From NCBI RefSeq assembly GCF_002263495.1, contig NZ_CP022753.1, positions 2,108,001 to 2,172,000 on the forward strand: a stretch of 64,000 bases of DNA, written 5' to 3'. The notes beneath the pieces were generated by a model. It ran no database searches and was not told the DNA's origin. It worked only from the letters and a program-made list of their open reading frames with translations. This DNA comes from Nocardiopsis gilva YIM 90087. GTDB lineage: Bacteria > Actinomycetota > Actinomycetes > Streptosporangiales > Streptosporangiaceae. Both the position numbers and the translations under genes were made by a program. This document shows positions 35,691 to 45,945 of the stretch, piece after piece (the stretch's first letter is position 1; every line of letters begins with the position of its first letter).

Positions 35691-36515
35691 ATGCGATTCG
35701 CCAAAGGTCACGGCACCGAGAACGACTTCGTGATCCTCCCCGACCCCGATGGTTCGCTGGATCTCACGCGCGAGACGGTCGCCGCACTGTGCGACCGCCG
35801 TGCCGGAATCGGCGGCGACGGCGTGCTGCGGGTGGTGCGTACCCGGGCGCTGGGCGAGGTGCTGCCGGAATCGGCGGCCTCCTCCGCCTCCTGCGAGTGG
35901 TTCATGGACTACCGCAACGCCGACGGAGGCATCGCCGAGATGTGCGGCAACGGGGTCCGGGTCTTCGCCCGCTACCTGATCGAATCGGGGCTGGCCGAGG
36001 GCACCTCGTTCGGTGTGGGCACCCGCGCCGGGGCGCGGCACATCACGGTCGAGGCCAACGGCGACATCACCGTCGACATGGGCCGGCCCGAGGTGATGGG
36101 CAAGGGCTCCGCGGGGCTGGCCGACGGCACGGTGCACGGCACCCGCGTCTCGGTGGGCAACCCCCACCTCGCCTGCCCGGTGGACCGGCCGCTGAGCGAG
36201 ATCGACCTCAGCGAGCAGCCCCGGCTGGACGCGGCCGAGTTCCCCGAGGGCGCCAACGTCGAGGTGTTCACCGAGACCGCCCCCGGTGCCCTGGAGATGC
36301 GGGTCTACGAGCGCGGTGCGGCCGAGACCCGGTCGTGCGGCACCGGCATCGTGGCTGTCGCGGCAGCCGCGACGCCGCCGGGTGAGGGCGCCACCTGGAG
36401 GGTGCGCGTGCTGGGCGGCGAGTGCATCGTGTACCTGGACGCCGACGGCGCCCGCCTGCGCGGACCGGCCGTGATCCTCGCCGAAGGCGACGTCGACGGG
36501 GCGCGCCTGGGGTGA
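35691..36515 (+). CDS. dapF: Diaminopimelate epimerase
   Basis: A 274-residue DapF. It interconverts LL- and meso-diaminopimelate for lysine and peptidoglycan. Both catalytic Cys are present, in MCGNGVRVFARYL and RSCGTGIVAVA. The N-terminal FAKGHGTENDFVIL is diagnostic. ATG 35691 is used; one at 35682 would add three residues. It overlaps the following permease gene in GTGA, an unusual coupling of amino acid synthesis with a transporter. Confidence 0.95.
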   Translation: MRFAKGHGTENDFVILPDPDGSLDLTRETVAALCDRRAGIGGDGVLRVVRTRALGEVLPESAASSASCEWFMDYRNADGGIAEMCGNGVRVFARYLIESGLAEGTSFGVGTRAGARHITVEANGDITVDMGRPEVMGKGSAGLADGTVHGTRVSVGNPHLACPVDRPLSEIDLSEQPRLDAAEFPEGANVEVFTETAPGALEMRVYERGAAETRSCGTGIVAVAAAATPPGEGATWRVRVLGGECIVYLDADGARLRGPAVILAEGDVDGARLG

Positions 36516-37504
36516 GCGCGGCGGCGCGCTTCCTGCTGCGCAGGATGGTCGGCCACGTGGTGCTGCTGGCTGTCGTGTGCAGCTGTGCGTACCTGCTCGC
36601 GGCCGTCTCCCTCAACCCGCGGGAGAACTACGAGGGCCAGCGTCCGCCTCCGCCCGCACAGGTCGTCGAGGCCATGCTGGTCGCGCGCAACCTGAGCGAC
36701 GACGTCCCCCTCGGCGAGCGCTATCTCACCTGGGCGTCGGGCGTCGTGACCGGCGATCTCGGCAGCACCTGGGATGGTCGGCCGGTCGGCGAGGAGATGG
36801 CCCGCCGCGTCGGCGCGAGCCTGCGCCTCCTGGCGCTCGGCGCCGTCGTCGGCGGCGTGACCGGCGTGCTGCTGGGCGCCTGGACCGGGAGTCGCAGGTA
36901 CGGCACGGCGGATCGGATCGGTACGGCGGTGTCCGTCCTGCTGATCTCGATTCCGGTGGTGGTCATCGCGGTGCTGCTGCAGTCCGCCGCGCTGTGGGCC
37001 AACCAGGTGACCGGGGTGGAGCTGTTGCGCACAACGGGCGAGTCCACCCCCGGGTTGTCCGTCGGCTTCTGGGGGGATATGGCCGACCGGGCGCGCCACC
37101 TCGTGCTGCCCACGCTCGCCTTGGCCCTGCCGCAGATCGCCGTCTTCAGCCGCTACCAGCGGGGCGTCATGGCGGAAGCGGCCCGGGCCGACTACGTTCG
37201 TACTGCCCGCGCCAAGGGGCTGACCCGCGGCCGGGCACTGACCGTGCACGCGCTGCGCTCCTCGCTCATTCCCGCCGCCACCTATTTCGGATACTCGTTC
37301 GCGGCACTGTTCACCGGGGCCGTGATCGTCGAGAAGGTGTTCGGCGTCCACGGGGTGGGGGAGCTGCTCATCGACTCGGTCGGCCGCGGCGACGTGAACG
37401 CCGTGGCCGCCGTCCTGTGCTTCGGCGCGGTGTGCGTGCTGCTGACGGGGGCGCTGCTGGACGTCGTCCGTGTGGTGCTCGATCCTCGGGTGCGGACCGA
37501 ATAA
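36512..37504 (+). CDS. DppB-type peptide ABC transporter permease
   Basis: A 330-residue permease of the dipeptide/oligopeptide/nickel family: an N-terminal helix (HVVLLAVVCSCAYLLAAVS), a periplasmic loop with MLVARNLSDDVPLGERYLTW and GDLGSTWDGRPV, five more helices, and the EAA loop at RADYVRTARAKGLTRGRALT. The start overlaps the dapF stop. No DppC partner permease or ATPase follows; only a binding-protein gene comes 330 bases on. The transporter would need subunits from elsewhere. Confidence 0.88.
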   Translation: MSAAARFLLRRMVGHVVLLAVVCSCAYLLAAVSLNPRENYEGQRPPPPAQVVEAMLVARNLSDDVPLGERYLTWASGVVTGDLGSTWDGRPVGEEMARRVGASLRLLALGAVVGGVTGVLLGAWTGSRRYGTADRIGTAVSVLLISIPVVVIAVLLQSAALWANQVTGVELLRTTGESTPGLSVGFWGDMADRARHLVLPTLALALPQIAVFSRYQRGVMAEAARADYVRTARAKGLTRGRALTVHALRSSLIPAATYFGYSFAALFTGAVIVEKVFGVHGVGELLIDSVGRGDVNAVAAVLCFGAVCVLLTGALLDVVRVVLDPRVRTE

Positions 37505-37833
37505 CGGGCCCCGCTCGGGAGCAAGCAATGGTGACGGCGGTCGGGGACGGCACGGTCGGCACGCATGGTGGGGGAACGGGGTGCCGCGAGGGCGATCACG
37601 CGCGGGCATGACCTGACCGACATCCTGTTGTGCGGGCGGCGGTTGCGCCCGTCGGCGGAGTAGAATTTCCGAATTGTTCCGATAGTGCTGATGGCCCCAC
37701 CTTCCGCGCACGTGTGCCGGCGCGGTCGACCGTCAGCCATACCGGACCACACCGATGACCACGCGCGGCCGTCCCCGCCCGGCCGCACGGCCGCGAGGAA
37801 CGGCCGCGGAACAGCATGCTGGGGGATAGACGA
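37505..37833. other. Intergenic region before the peptide-binding protein
   Basis: About 330 bases. A TAGAAT at 37660-37665 resembles a -10 but no well-placed -35 is seen. The region is locally AT-richer near 37660-37690. No hairpin terminator after the permease and no supported coding frame. Confidence 0.35.
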
Positions 37834-39558
37834 GTGCGACCGGGGACGAGCAGGGCCGTCGCTGCCGCGGCGTCCGTGCTGCTGATCGCGGTCACGGTGA
37901 CGTCCTGTCACAGCTCCCGAGGGGACGCGGAGAGCGAGGCCGCCACGGATGCGGCCTCGGCGCTGAATCCGACCGACCGCGACGACCTTGCCCAGGGCGG
38001 CACCCTGCGCTGGGGACTCAACGAGTTCCCGGCCCAGTGGAACCCGCACCACGCCGACGGCAACCTCTCCACGGTCGACACCGTGATGGCGGCGCTGATG
38101 CCCGCGCCCTTCCACACCGACGAGGACGGCATCGCGGTCCCCGACCCCGACTACGTCGACGACGTCGATGTGCGGACGCCCGACGACGACGGCGGCGGAA
38201 AGCAGGTCGTCACGCTCCACCTGAACCCGGACGCCCACTGGTCCGACGGCACCCCGATCACCTGGCGCGACTACGACAGCATGGCGCGGGCGCTCGCCGG
38301 AAAGCAGCCCGGCTTCCGCATCCTCGGCGCCGTCGGCTACGACCGGATCGCCTCGGTGCGGGCGGGGGCGGACGACTTCGAGGCCGTCATCACCTTCGAC
38401 CGGCCCTACGCGGAGTACGCGTCGCTCTTCAGTCCGCTGCTCCCCGCCGAGTACACCGCGTCGGCGGAGAAGTTCGACGCGGGGTACCGCGAGGACATCC
38501 CGGTCACCGCCGGGCCCTTCGCGTTCGACGGGATCGACCCGTCCGCCCAGACGCTGACCCTGCGTCGCTCCGATGACTGGTGGGGCGCGCCGGCGCTGCT
38601 GGACCGCATCATCTTCCGCGCCATGGCGCCCGAGGCGCTGGACAGCGCCTTCCTCGACGGTGGGATCGACACCTACGCGCTGCCGCTCGACTCCGCCTCC
38701 TACGAGCGGGCCTCCTCGGCCGCCGACGGCGAGGTCCGTACCGCACTCGCGCCGGACTACCGGCACATCACCCTCAACGGGCAGAGCGACGTGCTCTCCG
38801 ATGTCGACGTCCGGCACGCCATCTTCCAGGGGGTCGACCGCCGGGTCCTGGCCGAGGCCGCGTTCGGGGCCATCGACCGGCCGCACGAGCCGCTCGGCAA
38901 CCACCTGCTGCTGCCCGGGCACCGCGGCTACGCGGACAACAGCGGCGAGTGGGGCGACTACGACCCCGAACACGCCAAGAAGCTGCTCGACGCGGCCGGC
39001 TGGAGGGCCCCGGCCGACGGCGCCACCCGCACCAGGGACGGCGCCCCGCTCTCCGTCGACTTCCTGGTGCCGCGCGGCCACCGCCCGGCCCAGGACGAGG
39101 CCGAGCTGGTGCAGGGGATGCTCGCCGAGATCGGTATCGACGTCCGCATCGAGGCGGTCTCCGGTGACGAGCTGTTCAGCAACTACGTGCTGCCCGGCCG
39201 CTATGACATGGTCGCCTTCGTCAACACCGGCGGCGGATTCCCGCTCTCCGAGACCCTGCAGCAGTGGAGCGGCCCGGTCACCAGAGCCGACGGGACCCCG
39301 AAGTGGCGGGCCAATGTGGGCCGCATCTCCACCCCGGAGATCGACGCCGCCCTGGACAAGGGCCTGGAGACCCTCGACCCCGGCGAGGCCGACGAGCGGA
39401 TCAACGAGGCCGACCGCCTCCTTTGGGAGGCCGGGCACACCCTCCCGCTCTACCAGCGTCCCGAGCTGGTGGCCGTGCGCACCGACATCGCCAACCTCGG
39501 CGCGGTGGGTGCCGGCAGCCTCGACTACGCCGACATCGGCTTCACGGACCAGCGATAG
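37834..39558 (+). CDS. Peptide/nickel-type substrate-binding lipoprotein (SBP_bac_5)
   Basis: A 574-residue extracellular solute-binding protein. The signal peptide ends in a lipobox at VTSC (about residues 26-29), so it is anchored to the membrane by lipidation. The mature part has GGTLRWGLNEFPAQWNPH and HWSDGTPITWRDYDSMARAL, family markers. GTG 37834 is preferred because GGGGGA lies seven bases upstream; an ATG 18 bases earlier is in frame. It pairs with the DppB-type permease upstream. Ligand probably an oligopeptide, unproven. Confidence 0.9.
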   Translation: MRPGTSRAVAAAASVLLIAVTVTSCHSSRGDAESEAATDAASALNPTDRDDLAQGGTLRWGLNEFPAQWNPHHADGNLSTVDTVMAALMPAPFHTDEDGIAVPDPDYVDDVDVRTPDDDGGGKQVVTLHLNPDAHWSDGTPITWRDYDSMARALAGKQPGFRILGAVGYDRIASVRAGADDFEAVITFDRPYAEYASLFSPLLPAEYTASAEKFDAGYREDIPVTAGPFAFDGIDPSAQTLTLRRSDDWWGAPALLDRIIFRAMAPEALDSAFLDGGIDTYALPLDSASYERASSAADGEVRTALAPDYRHITLNGQSDVLSDVDVRHAIFQGVDRRVLAEAAFGAIDRPHEPLGNHLLLPGHRGYADNSGEWGDYDPEHAKKLLDAAGWRAPADGATRTRDGAPLSVDFLVPRGHRPAQDEAELVQGMLAEIGIDVRIEAVSGDELFSNYVLPGRYDMVAFVNTGGGFPLSETLQQWSGPVTRADGTPKWRANVGRISTPEIDAALDKGLETLDPGEADERINEADRLLWEAGHTLPLYQRPELVAVRTDIANLGAVGAGSLDYADIGFTDQR

Positions 39559-39577
39559 TGCCCGTTGCCCCATCGCT

Positions 39578-39600
39578 CCGTTGATCTCGGGGATCAGGGG
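39578..39600 (+). repeat. Half copy of the palindromic intergenic element
   Basis: CCGTTGATCTCGGGGATC matches the left arm of the copies at 22150, 42400 and 63318, but no right arm follows; the sequence passes directly into the end of glcF. It lies between convergent genes. Confidence 0.6.
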
Positions 39601-39604
39601 CCGG

Positions 39605-40975
39605 TCAGCGGTGTCGGCGGCCTCTGGCGTCGCCGAGCAGTGCCGAGACCGGGAGGCCGCGGATCGAGGCGTCGAGGACCTGGGCCGTGTGGGCCACGGC
39701 GATCGACGCGCCGGCGCGCTCCACCGCCGAGGCGATCTGCAGCGAGCACCCGGGGTTCCCCGCGATCAGCAGGTCGGCGCCGGTGGAGCGCACATCATCG
39801 CTCTTGTGGTCGCCCAGTTCGGCCGCGGCCTCGGGGCGCAGCAGGTTGTACACGCCCGCCGAACCGCAGCAGATATCCGGGTTGGGCAGGTCGCACAGGT
39901 CCAGCTCGGGGATCGAGCCCAGCAGGGACCGCGGCTCGGCGGTGATGCTCTGGCCATGGGAGAGGTGGCACGCGTCGTGGTAGGCCGCCCGCACGCGCAG
40001 CGGGTGCCGCCGCGCGCGCGGTCCCAGGTCGGCCAGGAACTCGGTGAGGTCGACGACCCGCGATGCCAGCTCCTCGGCCCGGCGCACCCGTGTTTCGGGC
40101 GCTCCGACCTCGCGCAGGACGCGCCCGTAGTGCTTCATGGTGCTGCCGCACCCGGCGGAGTTGACCACGACCGCCTCGACGCCCGCGCGCTCGAACGTCG
40201 CGACCGTGGCCTCGGCGAACCGCGCGGACTCCTCCGCCCGCCCGGCGTGCGCCGAGAGCGCCCCGCAGCAGCCCTGCGCGCGGGGGATCACCACATCGCA
40301 GCCCTCGCTCGCCAGTACCCGCGCTGTCGCGGTGTTGACCTGGGGAAAGAACGCGCCCTGGACGCACCCGGTGAGCATGCCGACCACCGCCCGGCGGCGC
40401 CCCCGCGCCGCGACCTTCTCCGGCAGGCGGGGGACGCCTCCCCGCAGCGGCGGAGCGACGCGCTCCATCGTGGCGAGCACCGGCGGCACCCGGTCGAGCA
40501 GCCCCGAGCGCCGCAGCGGCCCGGACACGCCGGAGGCCTGGTAGGCACGCAGCGGGCCGCGCAGCAGGGCCAGCCGCCGCCGGTAGGGGAACAGAGCGAA
40601 GATCGCCGCGCGCAGCAGCCGTTCGCCCCAGCTGCGCGGATACTCCTCCTCGACCCGGGCACGCGTCGACTCCAGCAGCGCGTCATAGGCCACCCCCGAT
40701 GGGCAGGCCGACACGCACGCCAGGCAGCCCAGGCAGTTGTCGAAGTGCTGGACGGCCGCGTCCGTCAGCACGTCGTCGTGTTCGACCTGGCCCATCAGGT
40801 GGATGCGCCCGCGCGGCGAGTCCATCTCCTGGCCCCAGAGCACGTGGGTGGGACACGTGGGCAGGCAGAACCCGCAGTGCACGCAGTCGCCCAGCAGCTC
40901 GGAGAACGAGCGCTCGGCGGTGCCCCCGGTTCCCTGGGGCGGCTGGGTCCCTTGGGCGGTGTGACCGTTGTTCAC
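39605..40975 (-). CDS. glcF: Glycolate oxidase iron-sulfur subunit
   Basis: A 456-residue GlcF. Two 4Fe-4S clusters are ligated by CVHCGFCLPTCP and CLGCLACVSACP. Two Cys-rich (CCG) domains follow, with QGCCGALSAHAG and ICCGSAGVYNLL. It passes electrons from the flavin subunits to the respiratory chain. GTG 40975 follows GGAGGAACA. Last gene of the glycolate block; length is slightly above E. coli GlcF (407) because of a longer middle region. Confidence 0.93.
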   Translation of the reverse strand: MNNGHTAQGTQPPQGTGGTAERSFSELLGDCVHCGFCLPTCPTHVLWGQEMDSPRGRIHLMGQVEHDDVLTDAAVQHFDNCLGCLACVSACPSGVAYDALLESTRARVEEEYPRSWGERLLRAAIFALFPYRRRLALLRGPLRAYQASGVSGPLRRSGLLDRVPPVLATMERVAPPLRGGVPRLPEKVAARGRRRAVVGMLTGCVQGAFFPQVNTATARVLASEGCDVVIPRAQGCCGALSAHAGRAEESARFAEATVATFERAGVEAVVVNSAGCGSTMKHYGRVLREVGAPETRVRRAEELASRVVDLTEFLADLGPRARRHPLRVRAAYHDACHLSHGQSITAEPRSLLGSIPELDLCDLPNPDICCGSAGVYNLLRPEAAAELGDHKSDDVRSTGADLLIAGNPGCSLQIASAVERAGASIAVAHTAQVLDASIRGLPVSALLGDARGRRHR

Positions 40976-41101
40976 TGTTCCTCCACCTTCCTCGTGATCC
41001 CGGTGGTGAGCGAGCCGCGGGGGTTCGCCTCGATCGAGGTGAGGGACCTCCGGACCGGGAATGGGCGGGTCACTCGAATGTGACTGCGGCTCGGTCGGCG
41101 G

Positions 41102-42367
41102 TCAGACACCTCCCGCGATACGGCCGGGTGCCAACAGGTGGTCGGGGTCGAAGCGGTCCTTCACGGCGCGCATCAGGGGCAGGCCGGGGATCTCTCCCCA
41201 CGCCTCCGGTAGCCGCGTGCGCGGCGCCCGGGTGGCGTCGGGGAAGGTCACCCAGCCGTCGTCGTGCGCGGCGCGCAGCCGGGTGACGGCGTCGATGGCG
41301 GCGCCCTCCGCGGCGGCGGGCAGCGCCGCGTACACGACCCCCGATCCGAGCGATCCGCGGAGGGCCACCGCTGTTCCGGCGCTCGCGGCGGCGGCGCGCA
41401 GAACAGCGAGCGCGTCCGGCAGGTCGCTGACGGGGAAGGCCAGTTGGAGGAGGAGGTCATCGGCTGATCCGGGGAGTGAGCCCCAGCCCGTGGGTGGTTC
41501 CGCACTGACCTCGGTCCGCTCCCCGAGCAGCGCCGCGACCTCGGCGGAGCGCTGCTCGACTCCGCTCTCCGCGCCCTCCAGCAGCACTCGCAGCGCGGGC
41601 GGGCCGTCCACCGGCCACTCCAGCTCGACAGCGGACGGGACGACCTGGGTCGCCCGCAGCGCCCGCGCCCCGGCGTGGACGTCGGCGGGGTCGTCGCCTT
41701 CGGCGGCGAGGCACACGAACCGGCGGGCCGGAGGGACCGGGTGCAGACGGAAGGTCACCGACGTGACGAGGCCGAGCGTCCCCAGCGCTCCAGTGTGCAG
41801 TTTGCCCAGGTCATAGCCTGCGACGTTCTTCACCACCCGGCCGCCGGACGACGCGGTGACGCCATCGGCGCGCACGGTCGTCATCCCGATGATCAGGTCG
41901 CGCACCGGCCCGTACAGCATCCGCAGCGGCCCCGACAGCCCGGTCGCCACGACACCGCCCACCGTCGACCCCGGCACGACGGTGTCCACCGACAGCCGCT
42001 GACCGGCCTTGGCCAGGGCCGCCTCCAGCTCCGCCATGGGCGTCCCGGCCCCGACGCGGACCACCAGGTCGCCGGTGGCGTGGTCGATGCCGTTCAACTC
42101 GCGTGTGTCGATGACGAGGTCACAGCGCTCGGGCGGACCGCCCCAGCCCATCTTGGTGGCGTGGCCGCGCGGCACCATCGCCAGGCCGTGCCGGGCGGCG
42201 GCCGCCATCAGCTCCGACGCCGAGGCGGGGTCGGGTGGCGTGGCGACGAAGCGGGGGAAGCGGGGGACGCGTCCGCCCACGGCGTCGTCCGGGCCGCCCG
42301 CGCGCAGTGCCGCCCCGCTCGCCGCGAGGTCGTCGGCCACCGCGGGCGCGTCCTGTCTGGATTCCAC
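41102..42367 (-). CDS. glcE: Glycolate oxidase FAD-binding subunit
   Basis: A 421-residue FAD-linked oxidase of the GlcE type. The FAD-binding PCMH part contains MVPRGHATKMGWGG, STVGGVVATGLSGP and KNVAGYDLGKLHTGALGTLG. The C-terminal half is shorter than in GlcD, as expected. The start is GTG 42367 with GGAGGT about nine bases upstream. It is separated from glcD by 110 bases holding a palindromic element. Confidence 0.9.
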   Translation of the reverse strand: MESRQDAPAVADDLAASGAALRAGGPDDAVGGRVPRFPRFVATPPDPASASELMAAAARHGLAMVPRGHATKMGWGGPPERCDLVIDTRELNGIDHATGDLVVRVGAGTPMAELEAALAKAGQRLSVDTVVPGSTVGGVVATGLSGPLRMLYGPVRDLIIGMTTVRADGVTASSGGRVVKNVAGYDLGKLHTGALGTLGLVTSVTFRLHPVPPARRFVCLAAEGDDPADVHAGARALRATQVVPSAVELEWPVDGPPALRVLLEGAESGVEQRSAEVAALLGERTEVSAEPPTGWGSLPGSADDLLLQLAFPVSDLPDALAVLRAAAASAGTAVALRGSLGSGVVYAALPAAAEGAAIDAVTRLRAAHDDGWVTFPDATRAPRTRLPEAWGEIPGLPLMRAVKDRFDPDHLLAPGRIAGGV

Positions 42368-42399
42368 CGGCTCGCTACCTCCTCATCGGCGTCGTCACT

Positions 42400-42476
42400 C
42401 CCTTCCGTTGATCTCGGCGACGTGCGCCGAATTCCCGCGGTTTTCTGGTGCACGTCGCCGAGATCAACGGGAAGGG
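42400..42476. repeat. Palindromic intergenic element, copy 2
   Basis: CCGTTGATCTCGGCGACGTGC pairs with its complement at 42450-42470, and the outer flanks CCCTT/AAGGG extend the stem. The loop is related to the reverse complement of the loop in copy 1, so this copy is inverted relative to it. It lies between glcD and glcE and could modulate expression within the operon. Confidence 0.85.
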
Positions 42477-42477
42477 G

Positions 42478-43941
42478 TCAGAACAGCTCGGCCGTCCCCT
42501 CCGCCACCAGCGGGTGTTCGCCCCTCCGGACCGCCGGGCGCTCGCCGCACAGCCGCGGCGTGGGCAGCAGCTTCTCCGGATTGGCGATGCCCTGCGGATC
42601 GAAGGCCCGCCGGAAGCGGTCGAAGGTGTCCAGGTCGGCCGGGCCGAACATGGTCGGCATCTGGCAGGCCTTGTCGACCCCCACCCCGTGCTCGCCGGTG
42701 ATCGAGCCGCCGTGCTCGATGCACAGGTCGAGGATGGTGCCCGAGACCTCGGCGGCGCGCTCGGCCGCGCCCGGTTCGGCGTCGTCGAAGAGCACGAGCG
42801 GGTGCAGGTTGCCGTCGCCAGCGTGGAAGACATTGGCCACGCGGATCCCGGAACGCGCGGACAGCTCGGCGATGCGGCGCAGCACCTCGGGCAGGGCGGT
42901 GCGGGGAACGACGCCGTCCTGCACGATGTAGGCGGGGCTGATGCGGCCGACGGCGGCAAACGCCGACTTGCGGCCCTTCCAGATGCGCGCCCGCTGCGCG
43001 GGGTCGTCGGCGGAGCGGATCTCGAACGCCCCGGCCTCGCGGCACAGCCGCTCGACCACGGCGGCGTAGGCCTCCACATCGGCGGCCGGACCGTCGAGCT
43101 CGACGATCAGCACCGCCCCGGCGCCCGGGGGGTAGCCGCAGGCCACCGCCTGCTCAGCGGCCTCGATGGACAGCGCGTCCATCATCTCCACGGCGGCGGG
43201 CAGCACACCGGCGGCGATGATCGCCGACACGGCGGCGCCTCCGGCGTCCGTGGTCTCGAACGCGGCGAGCACGGTGCTCACCCGCTGCGGGGCCCGCGTC
43301 AGCCGCACGGTGATCTCGGTGGCGATGCCCAGCGTGCCCTCGGAGCCGACGAACGCGCCGATGAGGTCGTAGCCGGGGGCGTCGGCGGCCTTGCCGCCCA
43401 GCCGCACGACGTCCCCCCGCGGGGTCACGATCTGCAGGCCGAGTACGTGGTTGACGGTGAAGCCGTACTTCAGGCAGTGCGCCCCGCCCGAGTTCTCCGC
43501 GATGTTGCCGCCCACCGAGCACACCTGCTGGCTGGAGGGGTCGGGCGCGTAGTAGTAGCCGTGCGGCGCCACGGCCTTGGTGATGTCGAGGTTGGCCACG
43601 CCCGGCTCGACGACGGCGCACTCGTTCTCGAGGTCGATCTCGATGATGCGGCGCATCCGGGAGGTGGTGATCAGGACGCCGTCGTCGCGCGGCAGCGCCC
43701 CGGCCGACAGCCCGGTTCCGGCGCCTCGGGGGACGAAGGGCACACCGGACTCGGCGCACAGCCGTACGACGTCGGCGATCTGCTCGGTGCTGGTGGGCAG
43801 GACGACCACCCCGGGCACCTCGGCGTGGTAGGTGAGCGCGTCGCTCTCGTAGGTGCGGCGCTGCGCGGTGTCGGTGAGGACACCGTCGTCGCCGCAGATC
43901 GCGCGTAGGCGCGGGACCAGCGCGTGAACCGGTTCCGGCAT
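42478..43941 (-). CDS. glcD: Glycolate oxidase subunit GlcD
   Basis: A 487-residue FAD-dependent catalytic subunit that oxidises glycolate (or D-lactate) to glyoxylate. FAD-binding features are PTSTEQIADVVRLC, PRGAGTGLSAGA and GGNIAENSGGAHCLKYG. The C-terminal FAD-oxidase domain has HAGDGNLHPLVLF and GEHGVGVDK. Length matches E. coli GlcD (499). Its product glyoxylate is the substrate of the malate synthase encoded 98 bases upstream. Confidence 0.94.
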   Translation of the reverse strand: MPEPVHALVPRLRAICGDDGVLTDTAQRRTYESDALTYHAEVPGVVVLPTSTEQIADVVRLCAESGVPFVPRGAGTGLSAGALPRDDGVLITTSRMRRIIEIDLENECAVVEPGVANLDITKAVAPHGYYYAPDPSSQQVCSVGGNIAENSGGAHCLKYGFTVNHVLGLQIVTPRGDVVRLGGKAADAPGYDLIGAFVGSEGTLGIATEITVRLTRAPQRVSTVLAAFETTDAGGAAVSAIIAAGVLPAAVEMMDALSIEAAEQAVACGYPPGAGAVLIVELDGPAADVEAYAAVVERLCREAGAFEIRSADDPAQRARIWKGRKSAFAAVGRISPAYIVQDGVVPRTALPEVLRRIAELSARSGIRVANVFHAGDGNLHPLVLFDDAEPGAAERAAEVSGTILDLCIEHGGSITGEHGVGVDKACQMPTMFGPADLDTFDRFRRAFDPQGIANPEKLLPTPRLCGERPAVRRGEHPLVAEGTAELF

Positions 43942-44038
43942 GGGGGTCGCCCCTCCCCGTCCGATGACACCGGGTGCCGGTGGGCCGGCCGGTCACCCAC
44001 AGGTGCGGCCGACCCACCGACGGTGGATGTTGTCGACG

Positions 44039-45643
<1,605 letters not shown>

Positions 45644-45672
45644 GGGATAACCTTCCACAAAGCGAAATTTGC

Positions 45673-45738
45673 TTCTGTTATGTGGAATATGACGCTACTC
45701 TTCGGCTTGGGCGTGGTCAACGTTGTGAGCGTCTCACA
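45673..45738 (-). promoter_or_regulatory. Candidate operators upstream of aceB
   Basis: In the 302-base aceB-hflX divergent region, TTCTGTTATGTGGAA (45673-45687) is an imperfect TTC/GAA inverted repeat of the sort bound by IclR-family regulators of glyoxylate genes. TGTGAG-CGT-CTCACA (45724-45738) is a perfect 6-bp inverted repeat. No regulator gene is adjacent, so the bound protein is unknown. The rest of 45739-45945 has an AT-rich part (45760-45790) likely holding the hflX promoter. Confidence 0.4.
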
Positions 45739-45945
45739 CATCGCCATACTTTCCGCTCTACGGAAAAAATTGACTCTTTCCCAGCGAAAATCAGCGTCTT
45801 TTTGGCTTCTTCCCGGACTGTCCGGGAAGGGGTGTGGTATGGGCCACTCTCCCTCGGGCGAAAACCAGATGCCAATACCCGGGCGACGTGTCACTATCCG
45901 AGGGAACAACCGCCGTCCATGGGACGTTGCCCCTGCTGGAGGGAT

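Noticed and set aside
37282-39573. 763-codon minus-strand frame opposite the binding protein
   Set aside because: Shadow of the lipoprotein gene; it crosses an intergenic region and shows no motif.
45724-45738. CRP-type site (TGTGA-N6-TCACA)
   Set aside because: The spacer is five rather than six bases between the core motifs; kept only as an unassigned palindrome.
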